Shown here: positions 26,729 to 37,733 of the stretch, piece after piece
Layout: the number at the start of each line of letters is the position of its first letter
How positions within the stretch are numbered: the stretch's first letter is position 1
Assembly (NCBI RefSeq): GCF_004402235.1
Contig: NZ_SOFS01000005.1
Span: 1-64,000, forward strand
DNA from: Cryobacterium glucosi
Lineage (GTDB): Bacteria > Actinomycetota > Actinomycetes > Actinomycetales > Microbacteriaceae
Length of the DNA stretch: 64,000 nucleotides
Direction: 5' to 3'
Notes under the pieces: model-generated
The model's database searches: none
Told to the model about the DNA's origin: nothing
The model's input: only the letters and a program-made list of their open reading frames with translations
Made by a program: the position numbers and the translations under genes

Positions 26729-27586
26729 CTAGTGCTGCTGTCCGGGGCGCAGGGACTCGTGGGCGCGGGGCGACCGCGGGGCGCGGCGCACCCGGCGCTG
26801 GGCGGTGTGCAAGCGCGCGAACGCGAGGGTCTCCACGAGCAGCACGAGGCGTTCCTGCTCGGTGCGCGCCTTGCGGGTGTTGACCTCCGCGACGATCCGG
26901 CCGTCCCAGCCGGTGCGCGCGAGCAGGTTGAGCACCTCGGCGACCGGCTCGCTGCCACGGCCGGGCAGCAGGTGCTCGTCGAAGACTTTGCCCTCGTCGA
27001 GGGAGCCGGAGCCGTCGCAGAGATGCACATGCCGGAGACGGTCGCCGAGCTCCGTCGCCATCGCGAGACTGTCGAGCCCGCTCAGGGCGCAGTGCGAGAA
27101 GTCGAGCGTGACGGCGTCGCAGTCCATCCGGGTGGTGTCCCAGCCGGGGGAGTACGCCTTCATGCCCCGGCCGCCGAACTTCCACGGGAACATGTTCTCG
27201 ACCGCGATCTCGATGCCGCTGTCCGCGCTGATCTCGCGCACGGAGTCGAGGAACGTGACGGCGAAGTCGGCCTGCCAGCGAAACGGCGGATGCACCACGA
27301 CGGTTCGCGCCCCGACCTCGGCCGCGAGCGCCGCCGAGCGTTCGAGCTTCACGAGTGGGTCCCGACCCCAGACGAAATGCGTGAGCAGGAGCACGGGAGC
27401 GTGGATCGAGAAGATCGGCAGCTTGTATTTCCGCGACAGGGCCAGGAGCGCAGCGGCATCCTGGGTGACGTCGTCGCGGGAGACCATGATTTCGATGCCG
27501 TCGTAGCCCGCGAGTTTCGCGAGCCGGAAGGCGTGCTCCGTCGAGAGCGGATAGGCGCACGTCGTGCTCATGCCGATGCGAATCAT
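26729..27586 (-). CDS. Sugar phosphate isomerase/epimerase (AP endonuclease family 2 TIM barrel)
   Basis: A 285-residue TIM-barrel protein. Family motifs are AKLAGYDGIEIMVSRDDV, SIHAPVLLLTHFVWG, AAEVGARTVVVHPPF, GIEIAVENMFPW and VTLDFSHCALSG, with the metal-type His/Glu/Asp residues in place. The substrate cannot be assigned; relatives include xylose isomerase-like and myo-inositol enzymes. I start it at ATG 27586 (MIRIGMSTTCAYPLS) because homology starts there. The C-terminal ~30 residues are Arg/Pro-rich. It is divergent from otsAB. Confidence 0.85.
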   Translation of the reverse strand: MIRIGMSTTCAYPLSTEHAFRLAKLAGYDGIEIMVSRDDVTQDAAALLALSRKYKLPIFSIHAPVLLLTHFVWGRDPLVKLERSAALAAEVGARTVVVHPPFRWQADFAVTFLDSVREISADSGIEIAVENMFPWKFGGRGMKAYSPGWDTTRMDCDAVTLDFSHCALSGLDSLAMATELGDRLRHVHLCDGSGSLDEGKVFDEHLLPGRGSEPVAEVLNLLARTGWDGRIVAEVNTRKARTEQERLVLLVETLAFARLHTAQRRVRRAPRSPRAHESLRPGQQH

Positions 27587-27665
27587 TGGCGCCAGAGTAA
27601 ACCCGACTGCTGAACAACGGGTGTCGCGCGCCCGAATAGTCAGGGGGCTCCGCCGGGGCTGCTGG

Positions 27666-27671
27666 TATCCT
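27666..27671 (+). promoter_or_regulatory. Candidate -10 element for otsAB
   Basis: TATCCT at 27666-27671 lies 94 bases upstream of the chosen GTG of otsAB, in the 178-bp divergent gap. No -35 is clear. Confidence 0.35.
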
Positions 27672-27764
27672 TGGAAGTTCACCGAGGTGCGTGCGCCGTG
27701 CAGGTACCGGAACGGACCAGCCATTTCGATTGAAGCCGTTAACACGCCCGCCGCCGAGCCGAAG

Positions 27765-29981
27765 GTGACATACGCCCTCGTCGCTGTCTCGAACCGGCTG
27801 CCCGTGGACTTCGTCGTCGCCGAGGACGGCACCGAAAGCTGGAAGACCTCACCCGGCGGACTCGTCACCGCCCTCGAGCCGCTGATGCGCTCCTCCGACG
27901 GCGCGTGGGTCGGCTGGCCCGGCGTCGCCGACCGCGAGTTCGCCCCCTTCGAAAACGACGGCATCAACATCGTTCCCGTCTCGCTGACCGACGCCGACCT
28001 CGAGGACTACTACGAGGGCTTCTCCAACGACACCCTCTGGCCGCTCTACCACGACGTGATCTCCCCGCCGAGCTTCCACCGCGAATGGTGGGAGGCGTAC
28101 GTGCGCGTCAACCGCCGGTTCGCCGAAGCGGCCGCCGCGGCCGCGGCAGCCGGTGCAACCGTCTGGGTGCACGACTACCAGCTGCAACTCGTGCCGCGGA
28201 TGCTGAGGGACATGCGCCCCGACCTCGTGATCGGCTTCTTCAACCACATACCGTTCCCGCCGTACGGCATCTATGCGCAGCTCCCGTGGCGTAAGCAGAT
28301 CCTCGACGGCCTGCTCGGCGCCGACCTGATCGGCTTCCAGCGGCTGGCGGATGCCGGCAACTTCTCCCGCGCGGTCCGTCGCCTCTTCGGATACACCACC
28401 CGCGGTGTCGCGATCGACGTTCCAGGCGCCGGGGGACACCACCGCCGGGTGATCGCCAAGCACTTCCCGATCTCGATCGACGCCGTCGCATACGCCGACC
28501 TCGCGAAACGTCCGGAGATCCAGGCCCGCGCGCGCCGCATCCGCGAGGACCTCGGCAACCCGAAGACGATCATTCTCGGCGTCGACAGGCTCGACTACAC
28601 CAAGGGCATCGGCCACCGGCTGAAGGCCTTCGGCGAGCTCCTCGAGGACGGGTCGATTTCCGTCGAGGACGTCACCCTCGTGCAGGTCGCGAGCCCGTCC
28701 CGGGAACGGGTCGGAGCGTACATGGCCCTCCGCGACGAGATCGAACTCGCCGTCGGCCGGATCAACGGCGACTACTCGACGATCAGCCACACCGCGATCA
28801 GCTACCACCACCACGGCTACCCGCGCGAGGAAATGGTCGCCCTGTACCTCGCCGCAGACGTCATGCTCGTCACCGCCCTCCGCGACGGGATGAACCTCGT
28901 CGCGAAGGAATACGTCGCCGTCCGCGACGACAAGGACGGCGTGCTCGTCCTGAGCGAATTCGCCGGGGCGGCCGACGAACTCAAGCAGGCCGTGCTGATC
29001 AACCCGCACGACATCGACGGCATGAAGGCAGCCATCCTGCGTGCGATCGCGATGCCGCGCCCCGAACGGCAGCGGCGGATGCGCGCCCTGCGCCGCAAGG
29101 TGTTCGACAACGACGTCGCCGCCTGGTCGTCGTCCTTCCTCCGCACACTCCGGGAGGGTGCCGCCGTGCAGCCCGGCGTTCCCGATGATCTCGCTCACGC
29201 CCTCCGCGACTTCAGTTCCGCGGGCTCGCTGCTCATCGCGCTGGACTTCGACGGCACCGTCGCCCCGATCGTCGACAACCCCCAGGACTCGCGTGCCGTC
29301 GCCGGCACCCGGGAGGCCGTCGAACGCCTGATCGGACTCGACGGCGTGCGTGTCGCCCTCGTCTCCGGCCGGTCGCTCGCGAGCCTGCGCCAGGTCGCCG
29401 AACCGCAGGTCGAGGTGCTTCTGACCGGTTCACACGGCATCGAGGTCCAGCTGGACACCCCGGGCGAAGAGCTCGGACTCGACCAGGACGAACTCGACCA
29501 GCTCGACACGCTCGCCCGCGTGCTCGAACGGGTCTCGGCATCCGTGACGGGTGCGTGGATCGAACGGAAGCCCGCCGGCCTGGCCTTGCACACCCGCAAG
29601 TCGACCGCGCAGGCCGGCCAGGCCGTGCAACGCGACGCCCGCGTGCAGCTCGGCGCCGTGCTGCCAGACCTCACCGTGCGCGAGGGAAAGAATGTGCTCG
29701 AATTCTCCGTGCGCTCGAGCTCGAAGGGTGACGCGCTCGAACGGCTCCGTGCATACACGGGCGCCGACCGGGTGTTCTACGCCGGAGACGACGTGACGGA
29801 CGAAGACGCCTTCACCGCACTGCACCCCGGCGACCTCGGACTGAAGATCGGCGCAGGCACCTCCCTCGCGGGCTACCGGGTGCGCGGACCGGAGGAAGTG
29901 CCGATCGTGCTGCAGCTGATCGCCGACCTCCGGGAGGCCGCCCCAGCTCCCGGAACCCCCGGAACTCCCAGCGAACGGTAA
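27765..29981 (+). CDS. otsA-otsB: Fused trehalose-6-phosphate synthase / trehalose-6-phosphate phosphatase
   Basis: A 738-residue bifunctional enzyme. Residues 1-470 are OtsA (GT20): VAVSNRLPVDFV, WVHDYQLQLVPRMLR, NHIPFPPYGIYAQLPWR, GVDRLDYTKGIGHRL and ALRDGMNLVAKEYVA. From about 480 comes the HAD phosphatase OtsB: D494 in LDFDGTVAPI, then VSGRSL, TGSHGIEVQ and the metal site YAGDDVTDEDAF. It converts UDP-glucose (or GDP-glucose) and glucose-6-phosphate to trehalose. In many bacteria these are separate genes. The start is uncertain: GTG 27765 begins the conserved part, but an in-frame GTG at 27687 would add 26 residues. Confidence 0.93.
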   Translation: MTYALVAVSNRLPVDFVVAEDGTESWKTSPGGLVTALEPLMRSSDGAWVGWPGVADREFAPFENDGINIVPVSLTDADLEDYYEGFSNDTLWPLYHDVISPPSFHREWWEAYVRVNRRFAEAAAAAAAAGATVWVHDYQLQLVPRMLRDMRPDLVIGFFNHIPFPPYGIYAQLPWRKQILDGLLGADLIGFQRLADAGNFSRAVRRLFGYTTRGVAIDVPGAGGHHRRVIAKHFPISIDAVAYADLAKRPEIQARARRIREDLGNPKTIILGVDRLDYTKGIGHRLKAFGELLEDGSISVEDVTLVQVASPSRERVGAYMALRDEIELAVGRINGDYSTISHTAISYHHHGYPREEMVALYLAADVMLVTALRDGMNLVAKEYVAVRDDKDGVLVLSEFAGAADELKQAVLINPHDIDGMKAAILRAIAMPRPERQRRMRALRRKVFDNDVAAWSSSFLRTLREGAAVQPGVPDDLAHALRDFSSAGSLLIALDFDGTVAPIVDNPQDSRAVAGTREAVERLIGLDGVRVALVSGRSLASLRQVAEPQVEVLLTGSHGIEVQLDTPGEELGLDQDELDQLDTLARVLERVSASVTGAWIERKPAGLALHTRKSTAQAGQAVQRDARVQLGAVLPDLTVREGKNVLEFSVRSSSKGDALERLRAYTGADRVFYAGDDVTDEDAFTALHPGDLGLKIGAGTSLAGYRVRGPEEVPIVLQLIADLREAAPAPGTPGTPSER

Positions 29982-30012
29982 CCCTGCGGCAAAGTTCCCG
30001 AAACACAGGTTC

Positions 30013-30018
30013 TAGAAT
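30013..30018 (+). promoter_or_regulatory. -10 element for a leaderless ilvD message
   Basis: TAGAAT at 30013-30018 ends seven bases before ATG 30025. No Shine-Dalgarno sequence exists in the 43-bp gap after otsAB. Confidence 0.55.
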
Positions 30019-30024
30019 CACTAC

Positions 30025-31719
30025 ATGCCTGAGATCGATCTGAAACCGCGTAGTCGCGACGTCACCGACGGAATCGAAGCCACGACCTCCCGCGGAATGC
30101 TCCGTGCCGTCGGGATGGGCGACGCGGACTGGGACAAACCCCAGATCGGCATCGCGAGTTCCTGGAACGAGATCACACCGTGCAACCTGTCCCTCGACCG
30201 CCTCGCGCAGGCGGCCAAGGAGGGCGTGCACTCCGGTGGCGGCTATCCGCTGCAGTTCGGCACCATCTCCGTCTCCGACGGCATCTCGATGGGCCATGAG
30301 GGCATGCACTTCTCCCTCGTCTCCCGAGAGGTCATCGCGGACTCCGTCGAGGTCGTCATGCAGGCCGAGCGCCTCGACGGCTCCGTGCTGCTCGCCGGCT
30401 GCGACAAGTCCCTGCCCGGCATGCTGATGGCCGCTGCCCGGCTCGATCTCGCGAGTGTCTTCCTCTACGCCGGCTCGATCGCGCCCGGCTGGGTCAAGCT
30501 CTCGGACGGCACCGAAAAAGATATCACCATCATCGACTCGTTCGAGGCCGTCGGCGCCGTCAAGGCCGGGCGGATGTCCGTGGCCGACGCCAAGCGGATC
30601 GAGTGCGCCTTCGCCCCCGGCGAGGGTGCCTGCGGCGGTATGTACACCGCGAACACCATGGCGAGCGTCGCAGAAGCCCTCGGCATGAGCCTTCCGGGAT
30701 CCGCGTCCCCCGCCTCGGCCGACCGCCGCCGCGACTACTACGCGCACCGCTCCGGCGAGGCCGTCGTCAACCTTCTGCGCCTCGGCATCACGGCCAGGGA
30801 CATCCTCACCCGCAAGGCCTTCGAGAATGCGATCGCCGTCGCCATGGCCTTCGGCGGCTCCACGAACGTGGTGCTCCACCTGCTCGCCATCGCCCGCGAG
30901 GCCGAGGTCGAACTGAGCCTCGACGACTTCAACGTGATCGGCGACAAGGTTCCGCACATCGGCGACCTGAAGCCGTTCGGCAAGTACGTCATGAACGACG
31001 TCGACCGCCACGGCGGGGTGCCCGCCGTGATGCGCGCCCTGCTCGAGGCCGGCCTCATCCACGGGGACGCCCTCACCGTCACCGGGAAGACCGTCGCAGA
31101 GAACCTCGCGGAGATCGACCCGCCCGACCTCGACGGCGAGGTGCTCCGCACGCTCGACAACCCGATCCACAAGAGCGGCGGCATCACCATCCTCAAGGGC
31201 TCGATGGCGCCGGAGGGCGCTGTCGTCAAGACCGCCGGCTTCGACAGTGACGTGTTCACCGGACCCGCCCGCGTCTTCGAGCGCGAGCGCGCGGCGATGG
31301 ACGCCCTCACCGAGGGCACCATCGAAAAGGGCGACGTCGTCGTCATCCGCTACGAAGGCCCCAAGGGGGGCCCCGGCATGCGCGAGATGCTCTCGATCAC
31401 CGCGGCCATCAAGGGCGCCGGGCTCGGTGCCGATGTACTACTGTTAACGGACGGCAGATTCTCAGGCGGCACAACCGGACTGTGTATCGGCCACATAGCA
31501 CCCGAAGCGGTGGACGCAGGTCCGATCGCCTTCGTGCGCGATGGTGATCTCATACGGGTCGATATCGCAGCTCGCACGCTCGACCTACTGGTCGACCCTG
31601 AAGAGCTCGACGCCCGACGAGTCGGCTGGGCGCCTCTCCCTCCGCGCTACACCCGCGGCGTGCTCGCCAAGTACACGAAGCTCGTGCAATCGGCGGCCGT
31701 TGGCGCCGTCACGGGGTAG
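30025..31719 (+). CDS. ilvD: Dihydroxy-acid dehydratase
   Basis: A 564-residue IlvD enzyme that dehydrates dihydroxy-isovalerate and dihydroxy-methylvalerate to the 2-keto acids of valine and isoleucine synthesis. Cluster-type cysteines are C53 (NEITPCNLS), C126 ([11 protein letters not shown]) and C203 ([14 protein letters not shown]), spaced as in Escherichia coli. The C-terminal [20 protein letters not shown] is intact. It leads ilvD-ilvB-ilvN-ilvC. Odd: codons change abruptly near 31434, with TTA, AGA, CTA, ATA, TCA and ACA appearing in the last ~95 codons but hardly before. The message appears leaderless. Confidence 0.95.
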   Translation: MPEIDLKPRSRDVTDGIEATTSRGMLRAVGMGDADWDKPQIGIASSWNEITPCNLSLDRLAQAAKEGVHSGGGYPLQFGTISVSDGISMGHEGMHFSLVSREVIADSVEVVMQAERLDGSVLLAGCDKSLPGMLMAAARLDLASVFLYAGSIAPGWVKLSDGTEKDITIIDSFEAVGAVKAGRMSVADAKRIECAFAPGEGACGGMYTANTMASVAEALGMSLPGSASPASADRRRDYYAHRSGEAVVNLLRLGITARDILTRKAFENAIAVAMAFGGSTNVVLHLLAIAREAEVELSLDDFNVIGDKVPHIGDLKPFGKYVMNDVDRHGGVPAVMRALLEAGLIHGDALTVTGKTVAENLAEIDPPDLDGEVLRTLDNPIHKSGGITILKGSMAPEGAVVKTAGFDSDVFTGPARVFERERAAMDALTEGTIEKGDVVVIRYEGPKGGPGMREMLSITAAIKGAGLGADVLLLTDGRFSGGTTGLCIGHIAPEAVDAGPIAFVRDGDLIRVDIAARTLDLLVDPEELDARRVGWAPLPPRYTRGVLAKYTKLVQSAAVGAVTG

Positions 31720-31757
31720 CGCTCACCATTCGTACTCGACCTTAGGGACCTGAATCA

Positions 31758-33602
31758 ATGACCGCGGAACAGAACCCCGTGCCATCACCCACGCCCTCGC
31801 CGACCTCGGCCGCCACGTCGTCCGCCGCGGCGACGGCCGCGGCAGCATCCGGTGAGCCCGAACTCCTCACCGGTTCCGGTGCGATCATCCGCACCCTCGA
31901 ACTGCTCGGCGTGACGGATGTCTTCGGCCTGCCCGGCGGCGCCGTCATCCCGCTCTACGACGAGCTGATGACCCAGGACGCCATCCGGCACATCCTGGTG
32001 CGCCACGAGCAGGGCGCCGGCCACGCTGCGGAGGGCTACGCCTCGGCGAGCAACCGCGTCGGCGTCGCCATCGCGACCTCAGGCCCCGGCGCCACGAACC
32101 TCGTCACGGCGATCGCGGACGCCTATATGGACTCGGTGCCGATCCTGTGCATCACCGGCCAGGTCTTCTCGACGCTGATGGGCACGGATGCCTTCCAGGA
32201 GGCCGACATCGTCGGCATCACGATGCCGATCACGAAACACTCGTTCCTCGTCAAGCGCCCGGAAGACGTTCCCGGTGCGATCGCATCCGCCTACCTGATC
32301 GCCTCGACCGGCCGGCCAGGCCCTGTGCTCGTCGACATCACCAAGGACGCCCAGCAGAAGACGGCGCCGTTCATCTGGCCGCCGAAGATCGACCTGCCCG
32401 GCTATCGTCCGATCACCAAGGCCCACGGCAAGCAGGTGCAGGCGGCAGCCCAGTTGCTCGCCGATGCGAAGAAGCCCGTGCTGTACGTCGGCGGCGGCGT
32501 CATCCGCGCCCGCGCATCCGCCGAGCTCCTCGCCTTCGCCGAACTCACCGGCACGCCCGTCGTCACGACGCTGATGGCCCGTGGCGCCTTCCCGGACTCG
32601 CACGACCAGCACCTCGGCATGCCGGGCATGCACGGCACCGTTCCCGCCGTGCTGTCCCTGCAGGAGGCCGACCTGATCATCGCGCTCGGCGCCCGCTTCG
32701 ACGACCGGGTCACCGGGAAGGTCAGCGAGTTCGCGCCGCACGCCACGATCGTGCACGTCGACGTCGACCCCGCGGAAATCTCCAAGATCCGCACCGCAGA
32801 CGTGCCCATCGTCGGAGACGCCAAGGACGTGCTCGCCGACCTGACCGTCGCCTTCTCCGCGGTGCTCAAGACCACCACCCCGGACTTCACCGAGTGGTGG
32901 AGCTACCTGAACGGTCTCCGCGAGGAGTTCCCGCTCGGCTACTCCGAGCCGACGGACGGCCTGCTCGCCCCGCAGTACGTGATCAAGCGCATCGGTGAAC
33001 TGACCGGGCCGGAGGGCGTCTACGCCGCCGGCGTCGGCCAGCACCAGATGTGGGCGGCCCAGTACATCAAGTACGAGCGCCCCAACTCCTGGCTCAACTC
33101 GGGCGGTGCCGGCACGATGGGCTACTCCGTTCCCGCGGCGATGGGCGCCAAGGTCGCAGAACCCGACCGGGTGGTCTGGTCGATCGACGGTGACGGATGC
33201 TTCCAGATGACCAACCAGGAACTCGCGACCTGCACGATCAACAACATCCCCATCAAGGTCGCGATCATCAACAACTCCTCCCTCGGCATGGTGCGCCAGT
33301 GGCAGACCCTGTTCTACGACGGTCGGCACTCCTTCACCGACCTGAACACCGGGCACGGCTCGGCGATGGTGCCCGACTTCGTGAAGCTCGCCGAGGCGTA
33401 TGGTGCGCTCGGCATCCGCGTCACGAGCGCGGACCAGGTCGACGACGCGATCAAGCTCGCCCTCGCGACGAACGACCGCCCGGTCGTGATCGACTTCGTC
33501 GTGAGCCGCGATGCGATGGTCTGGCCGATGGTGCCCCAGGGCGTCAGCAACAGTTACGTGCAGTACGCGAAAGACCACGCACCGACCTGGGGAGAGGAGT
33601 AA
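31758..33602 (+). CDS. ilvB: Acetolactate synthase large subunit
   Basis: A 614-residue ThDP enzyme that condenses pyruvate with pyruvate or 2-ketobutyrate. After a Ser/Thr/Ala/Pro-rich leader of about 35 residues come [20 protein letters not shown], the catalytic Glu in [29 protein letters not shown] and the ThDP-Mg site [17 protein letters not shown], followed by [12 protein letters not shown]. It follows ilvD by 38 bp and precedes ilvN by 4 bp, so regulation by valine should come through ilvN. Confidence 0.96.
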   Translation: MTAEQNPVPSPTPSPTSAATSSAAATAAAASGEPELLTGSGAIIRTLELLGVTDVFGLPGGAVIPLYDELMTQDAIRHILVRHEQGAGHAAEGYASASNRVGVAIATSGPGATNLVTAIADAYMDSVPILCITGQVFSTLMGTDAFQEADIVGITMPITKHSFLVKRPEDVPGAIASAYLIASTGRPGPVLVDITKDAQQKTAPFIWPPKIDLPGYRPITKAHGKQVQAAAQLLADAKKPVLYVGGGVIRARASAELLAFAELTGTPVVTTLMARGAFPDSHDQHLGMPGMHGTVPAVLSLQEADLIIALGARFDDRVTGKVSEFAPHATIVHVDVDPAEISKIRTADVPIVGDAKDVLADLTVAFSAVLKTTTPDFTEWWSYLNGLREEFPLGYSEPTDGLLAPQYVIKRIGELTGPEGVYAAGVGQHQMWAAQYIKYERPNSWLNSGGAGTMGYSVPAAMGAKVAEPDRVVWSIDGDGCFQMTNQELATCTINNIPIKVAIINNSSLGMVRQWQTLFYDGRHSFTDLNTGHGSAMVPDFVKLAEAYGALGIRVTSADQVDDAIKLALATNDRPVVIDFVVSRDAMVWPMVPQGVSNSYVQYAKDHAPTWGEE

Positions 33603-33606
33603 GCCC

Positions 33607-34116
33607 ATGAGTTCCCATGTCCTGAGCCTCCTCGTCGAGGACAAGCCCGGCCTGCTGACCCGCGTCGCCGGCCTCTTCGCCCGGCGCGGCTTCAACATCG
33701 AAAGCCTCGCGGTCGGCCACACCGAGATCCCCGGCCTGTCGCGGATCACCATCCTCGTCGACGTCGAGGACCTCCCGCTCGAGCAGGTCACGAAGCAGCT
33801 CAACAAGCTGATCAACGTGATCAAGATCGTCGAGCTCGACCCCGCGCAGTCCGTGCAGCGCGAGCACCTGCTGGTCAAGGTGCGTGCGGACAACACGACG
33901 AGGTCCCAGGTGCTCGAAGCCGTCACGCTGTTCCGTGCGCGGGTCGTCGACGTCGCCCCTGACTCCGTCGTGATCGAGGTCACCGGGGATTCCGGCAAGA
34001 CCCAGGCGCTGCTGCGCGTGCTCGAGCCCTACGGGATCAAGGAAATCGCACAGTCCGGACTGCTCGCCATCGGCCGCGGGTCCAAATCGATCACCGAACG
34101 CGTGTTCAAGAGCTAG
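33607..34116 (+). CDS. ilvN: Acetolactate synthase small regulatory subunit
   Basis: A 169-residue protein. The N-terminal ACT domain has HVLSLLVEDKPGLLTRVAGLFARRGFNIESL. A C-terminal ALS_ss_C domain follows, with TGDSGKTQALLRVLEPYGIKEIAQSG. It binds valine or other end products and activates and feedback-inhibits IlvB. The ATG at 33607 sits four bases after the ilvB stop, and GGAGAGGAG at the end of ilvB serves as its ribosome-binding site. Confidence 0.95.
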   Translation: MSSHVLSLLVEDKPGLLTRVAGLFARRGFNIESLAVGHTEIPGLSRITILVDVEDLPLEQVTKQLNKLINVIKIVELDPAQSVQREHLLVKVRADNTTRSQVLEAVTLFRARVVDVAPDSVVIEVTGDSGKTQALLRVLEPYGIKEIAQSGLLAIGRGSKSITERVFKS

Positions 34117-34175
34117 CGTCCGCCCCTCACCCCCTTTCTTCACCGACCTTTCTTCACCAAACAACTAGGAGATAA

Positions 34176-35210
<1,035 letters not shown>

Positions 35211-35249
35211 CCACCGCATCGCGCACGACGCACCGCGCACCGCACCATA

Positions 35250-35286
35250 AACGGCGGGGCCCCTCTACCCGAGGAGCCCCGCCGTT
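35250..35286. terminator. Strong bidirectional terminator after ilvC
   Basis: AACGGCGGGGC at 35250-35260 pairs perfectly with GCCCCGCCGTT at 35276-35286; an inner CCTC/GAGG extends it after one mismatch. It serves ilvC on the plus strand and the convergent permease on the minus strand. Confidence 0.85.
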
Positions 35287-35306
35287 CGTCGTAACGCCCC
35301 GCAGGG

Positions 35307-36677
35307 TCAGTGCTCGGTGAGGACGGCCTCTTCAGCCTCCTCGAAGGCCAGGTCGGGCGGCGAAATCCGGAAGCCCCTGGTCAGGATGGCGAGCACGACG
35401 ACGCCCACGCCGAGCCAGGTGAGGCCGAGCGTGATCGCGTTCACGTCGAGCTTGGTGAGCAGCCATGCATCGATGACGGCTCCGATCGCGGGCACGACCA
35501 CGTACAGCCACACGTTGTGGTGCCGGCCGGCCCTGCGCTCGCGGATGAAGAAGGCGATCACGGCGAGGTTCACGAACGTGAACGCGGTGAAGGCGCCGAA
35601 GTTGATGAACGATGTCGAGGTTGCCACGTCGAGGAACAGGGCGATGAGGCCGACGGCTCCTGTGATGATGATGCTGATCACGGGCGTGCGGTAGCGCTCG
35701 CTGATGGTGCCGAAGATTCGGCGGGGGAGGACGCCATCGCGGCCCATCGCGTAGAGAAGACGGGCTCCTCCGGCCTGGGCGGCGAGCCCGGAGGCGAACT
35801 GGCCGAGCACGAGCCCGGCGATGAAGATCGCGCCGAACACGTTGCCGCCTATGGTGAGAGCGATGTCGAAGGCGGCGGACGACACGTTCTCGAAGACGCC
35901 GCCCGGCTGGACGAGTGTCGTCGTGTACGCCACGACGATGAAGATCGCTCCGCCGATCAGGGCGATGAGCATGATCGCGCGCGGCATGGTCTTCCGCGGG
36001 TTGATCGTCTCCTCTGTCAGCGTCGTGACGGCGTCGAAACCGAGGAAGGAGTATGCGGCGATCGCGGCCCCTGCGGAGATGCCGGTGAGGCTCGCCGTGT
36101 CGTTGAAGAACGGCGTGGAGCTGAAGAGGGCAAGCGGGCCGGAGTTCGTGAGGACGGAGCCGATCGAGAGGGCCACGAAGAGCACGATCACGAGCACCTG
36201 GAAGGCCATCAGGATGTAGTTCGCCTTCTGTGCCACCCGGATCCCGATGATGTTGAGCGCGGTCGTCGCGAGGATGAACCCGAGGATCCAGATCCACCCG
36301 GGCACGTCGGGGAATTGAGCGCCGAGGTACGCGCCACCGATCAGCCAGATCACCATCGGCAGGAAGAGATAGTCGAGAAGGACGGCCCAGCCGACGAGGA
36401 AACCGACGCGGGAGTCGATCGCGCGGCGCACGTAGCTGTATGCCGACCCCGCGACCGGGTACGCGGCGGCCATCCGCCCATAGCTCGATGCGGTGAAGAG
36501 CATCGCGACGAGGGCCACGAGGTAGGCGGCGGGCGTGGCGCCGCCGGTGACCTCGGCGACGATGCCGAAGATCCCGAGCACGATGATCGGCGTCATATAG
36601 GCGAGGCCGAAGATTACGACAGAGGAGAGCGTGAGAGAACGAGTGAGGGTGGGACTGGGGTGCGTTGGCGTAACCAT
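35307..36677 (-). CDS. APC-superfamily amino acid/amine permease
   Basis: A 456-residue protein with twelve predicted helices. It shows family segments VVIFGLAYMTPIIVLGIFG, AYPVAGSAYSYVRRAI, AYSFLGFDAVTTLTEETINP and GGARLLYAMGRDGVLPRRIFG. The substrate is not readable; the downstream position after a nitrilase-family gene suggests an amide, amine or amino acid. AAGGAC lies before ATG 36677. It starts nine bases after the nitrilase gene ends, forming a two-gene operon opposite a GntR regulator. Confidence 0.88.
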   Translation of the reverse strand: MVTPTHPSPTLTRSLTLSSVVIFGLAYMTPIIVLGIFGIVAEVTGGATPAAYLVALVAMLFTASSYGRMAAAYPVAGSAYSYVRRAIDSRVGFLVGWAVLLDYLFLPMVIWLIGGAYLGAQFPDVPGWIWILGFILATTALNIIGIRVAQKANYILMAFQVLVIVLFVALSIGSVLTNSGPLALFSSTPFFNDTASLTGISAGAAIAAYSFLGFDAVTTLTEETINPRKTMPRAIMLIALIGGAIFIVVAYTTTLVQPGGVFENVSSAAFDIALTIGGNVFGAIFIAGLVLGQFASGLAAQAGGARLLYAMGRDGVLPRRIFGTISERYRTPVISIIITGAVGLIALFLDVATSTSFINFGAFTAFTFVNLAVIAFFIRERRAGRHHNVWLYVVVPAIGAVIDAWLLTKLDVNAITLGLTWLGVGVVVLAILTRGFRISPPDLAFEEAEEAVLTEH

Positions 36678-36686
36678 GGGTCGTCC

Positions 36687-37655
36687 TTACTGGGTTGGGG
36701 TGGCGGGGCGAACTGCGGGGGCTACTACTGAGATCAGCGGGGCTGGAGAGGTCGGGGACCAGGACTGGGGCTGCCAGCTGGAAGGAGAGATCCGGCCGCC
36801 GTACAGGGGGAGCTCGATCGGGGCATCCGTGTCGGCGAATTGCGCCCACGGTCGGTTGGTACCCGCGGTTCCCTGCACTCGCACCCGGGTCACGTGGTCG
36901 AGGTCGATGGTGGTCAGAAGCACGTCGGAGTTGGTGTCAGCGCTCTCGTCGAGGACGTGGCCCTCCGGGTCGACGACGATGCTCCGACCCCGGCCGACGG
37001 GACCTGCGCAATTGACGCTCACGGTGAAGACCTGGTTCACGATCGAGTTGGCGCGGGCGAGCACGAGCTCCTGGGCGCGGTCGTCCGTCGTCGTCTTCAC
37101 GAGGTTCAGTACCACCTCTGCACCGAGCCACGCGAGATGCCTGGTCACCTCGGGGAACCAGGCGTCATAACAGATGGAGAGGCCGAGCCGCCCGACACCG
37201 GGCACATCGAAGACGACGAACCGGTCGCCGGGATCGTACGGTTCGAACGGCCGCCAGGGAAACATCTTGCGGTATGAGGCGACGCGTTCCCCCGTCGGGG
37301 CGTACACCACGGCCGTGTTGAAGAGTTCCCCGTTCTGGCCGAGTTCGCACACGCTCCCCGGAACGAGCCAGATGCCTGCCTCCCTGGCGAGCGCTCCGAG
37401 GGAATCGCCGAGCGGGCCGTCGAGGGGCTGGGCGGATGCCCTGAGGCTCGCGTTCCGTGCGTCGGCCGACTCAGGTTCTGACGTGACGTCGCCGCGGTCC
37501 GCGGGGGAGCCGAAGAGATGCAACTCGGGAAACACCACCACGTCGGCATCGGGGGCTCCGGCAAGCACGGACCGCAGCTCGGCGGCGAACGGCTCGATCG
37601 CGGCTCCGATCAGCTGGGGAGCCGCCTGCACGGCGGCCACTTTCAGGGTTCTCAT
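36687..37655 (-). CDS. Carbon-nitrogen hydrolase (nitrilase superfamily)
   Basis: A 322-residue enzyme with the Glu-Lys-Cys triad visible: E44 in VVVFPELHLF, K130 in SYRKMFPWRPFEP and C162 in LGLSICYDAWFPEV. It should hydrolyse a nonpeptide C-N bond, such as in an amide or carbamoyl compound. The C-terminal 30 residues are a Ser/Pro extension. Upstream the AGGACGAAGG stretch can bind the ribosome. It is divergent from the GntR gene, 78 bp away, and leads the permease operon. Confidence 0.87.
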   Translation of the reverse strand: MRTLKVAAVQAAPQLIGAAIEPFAAELRSVLAGAPDADVVVFPELHLFGSPADRGDVTSEPESADARNASLRASAQPLDGPLGDSLGALAREAGIWLVPGSVCELGQNGELFNTAVVYAPTGERVASYRKMFPWRPFEPYDPGDRFVVFDVPGVGRLGLSICYDAWFPEVTRHLAWLGAEVVLNLVKTTTDDRAQELVLARANSIVNQVFTVSVNCAGPVGRGRSIVVDPEGHVLDESADTNSDVLLTTIDLDHVTRVRVQGTAGTNRPWAQFADTDAPIELPLYGGRISPSSWQPQSWSPTSPAPLISVVAPAVRPATPTQ

Positions 37656-37674
37656 CCTTCGTCCTTCCGAGTTC

Positions 37675-37700
37675 TCCTAAATTAGATCATTTTGAACATT
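37675..37700. promoter_or_regulatory. AT-rich divergent promoter/operator, nitrilase versus GntR
   Basis: The stretch ctcctaaattagatcatttt and its continuation to 37700 stand out as AT-rich in a GC-rich context and lie between the divergent starts. It contains AAAT-tagatc-ATTT, an imperfect inverted repeat. It is the likeliest GntR operator; exact edges are a guess. Confidence 0.45.
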
Positions 37701-37733
37701 ACCGGCGCGTTTCGTGTCGATTATTGTGGTGTC

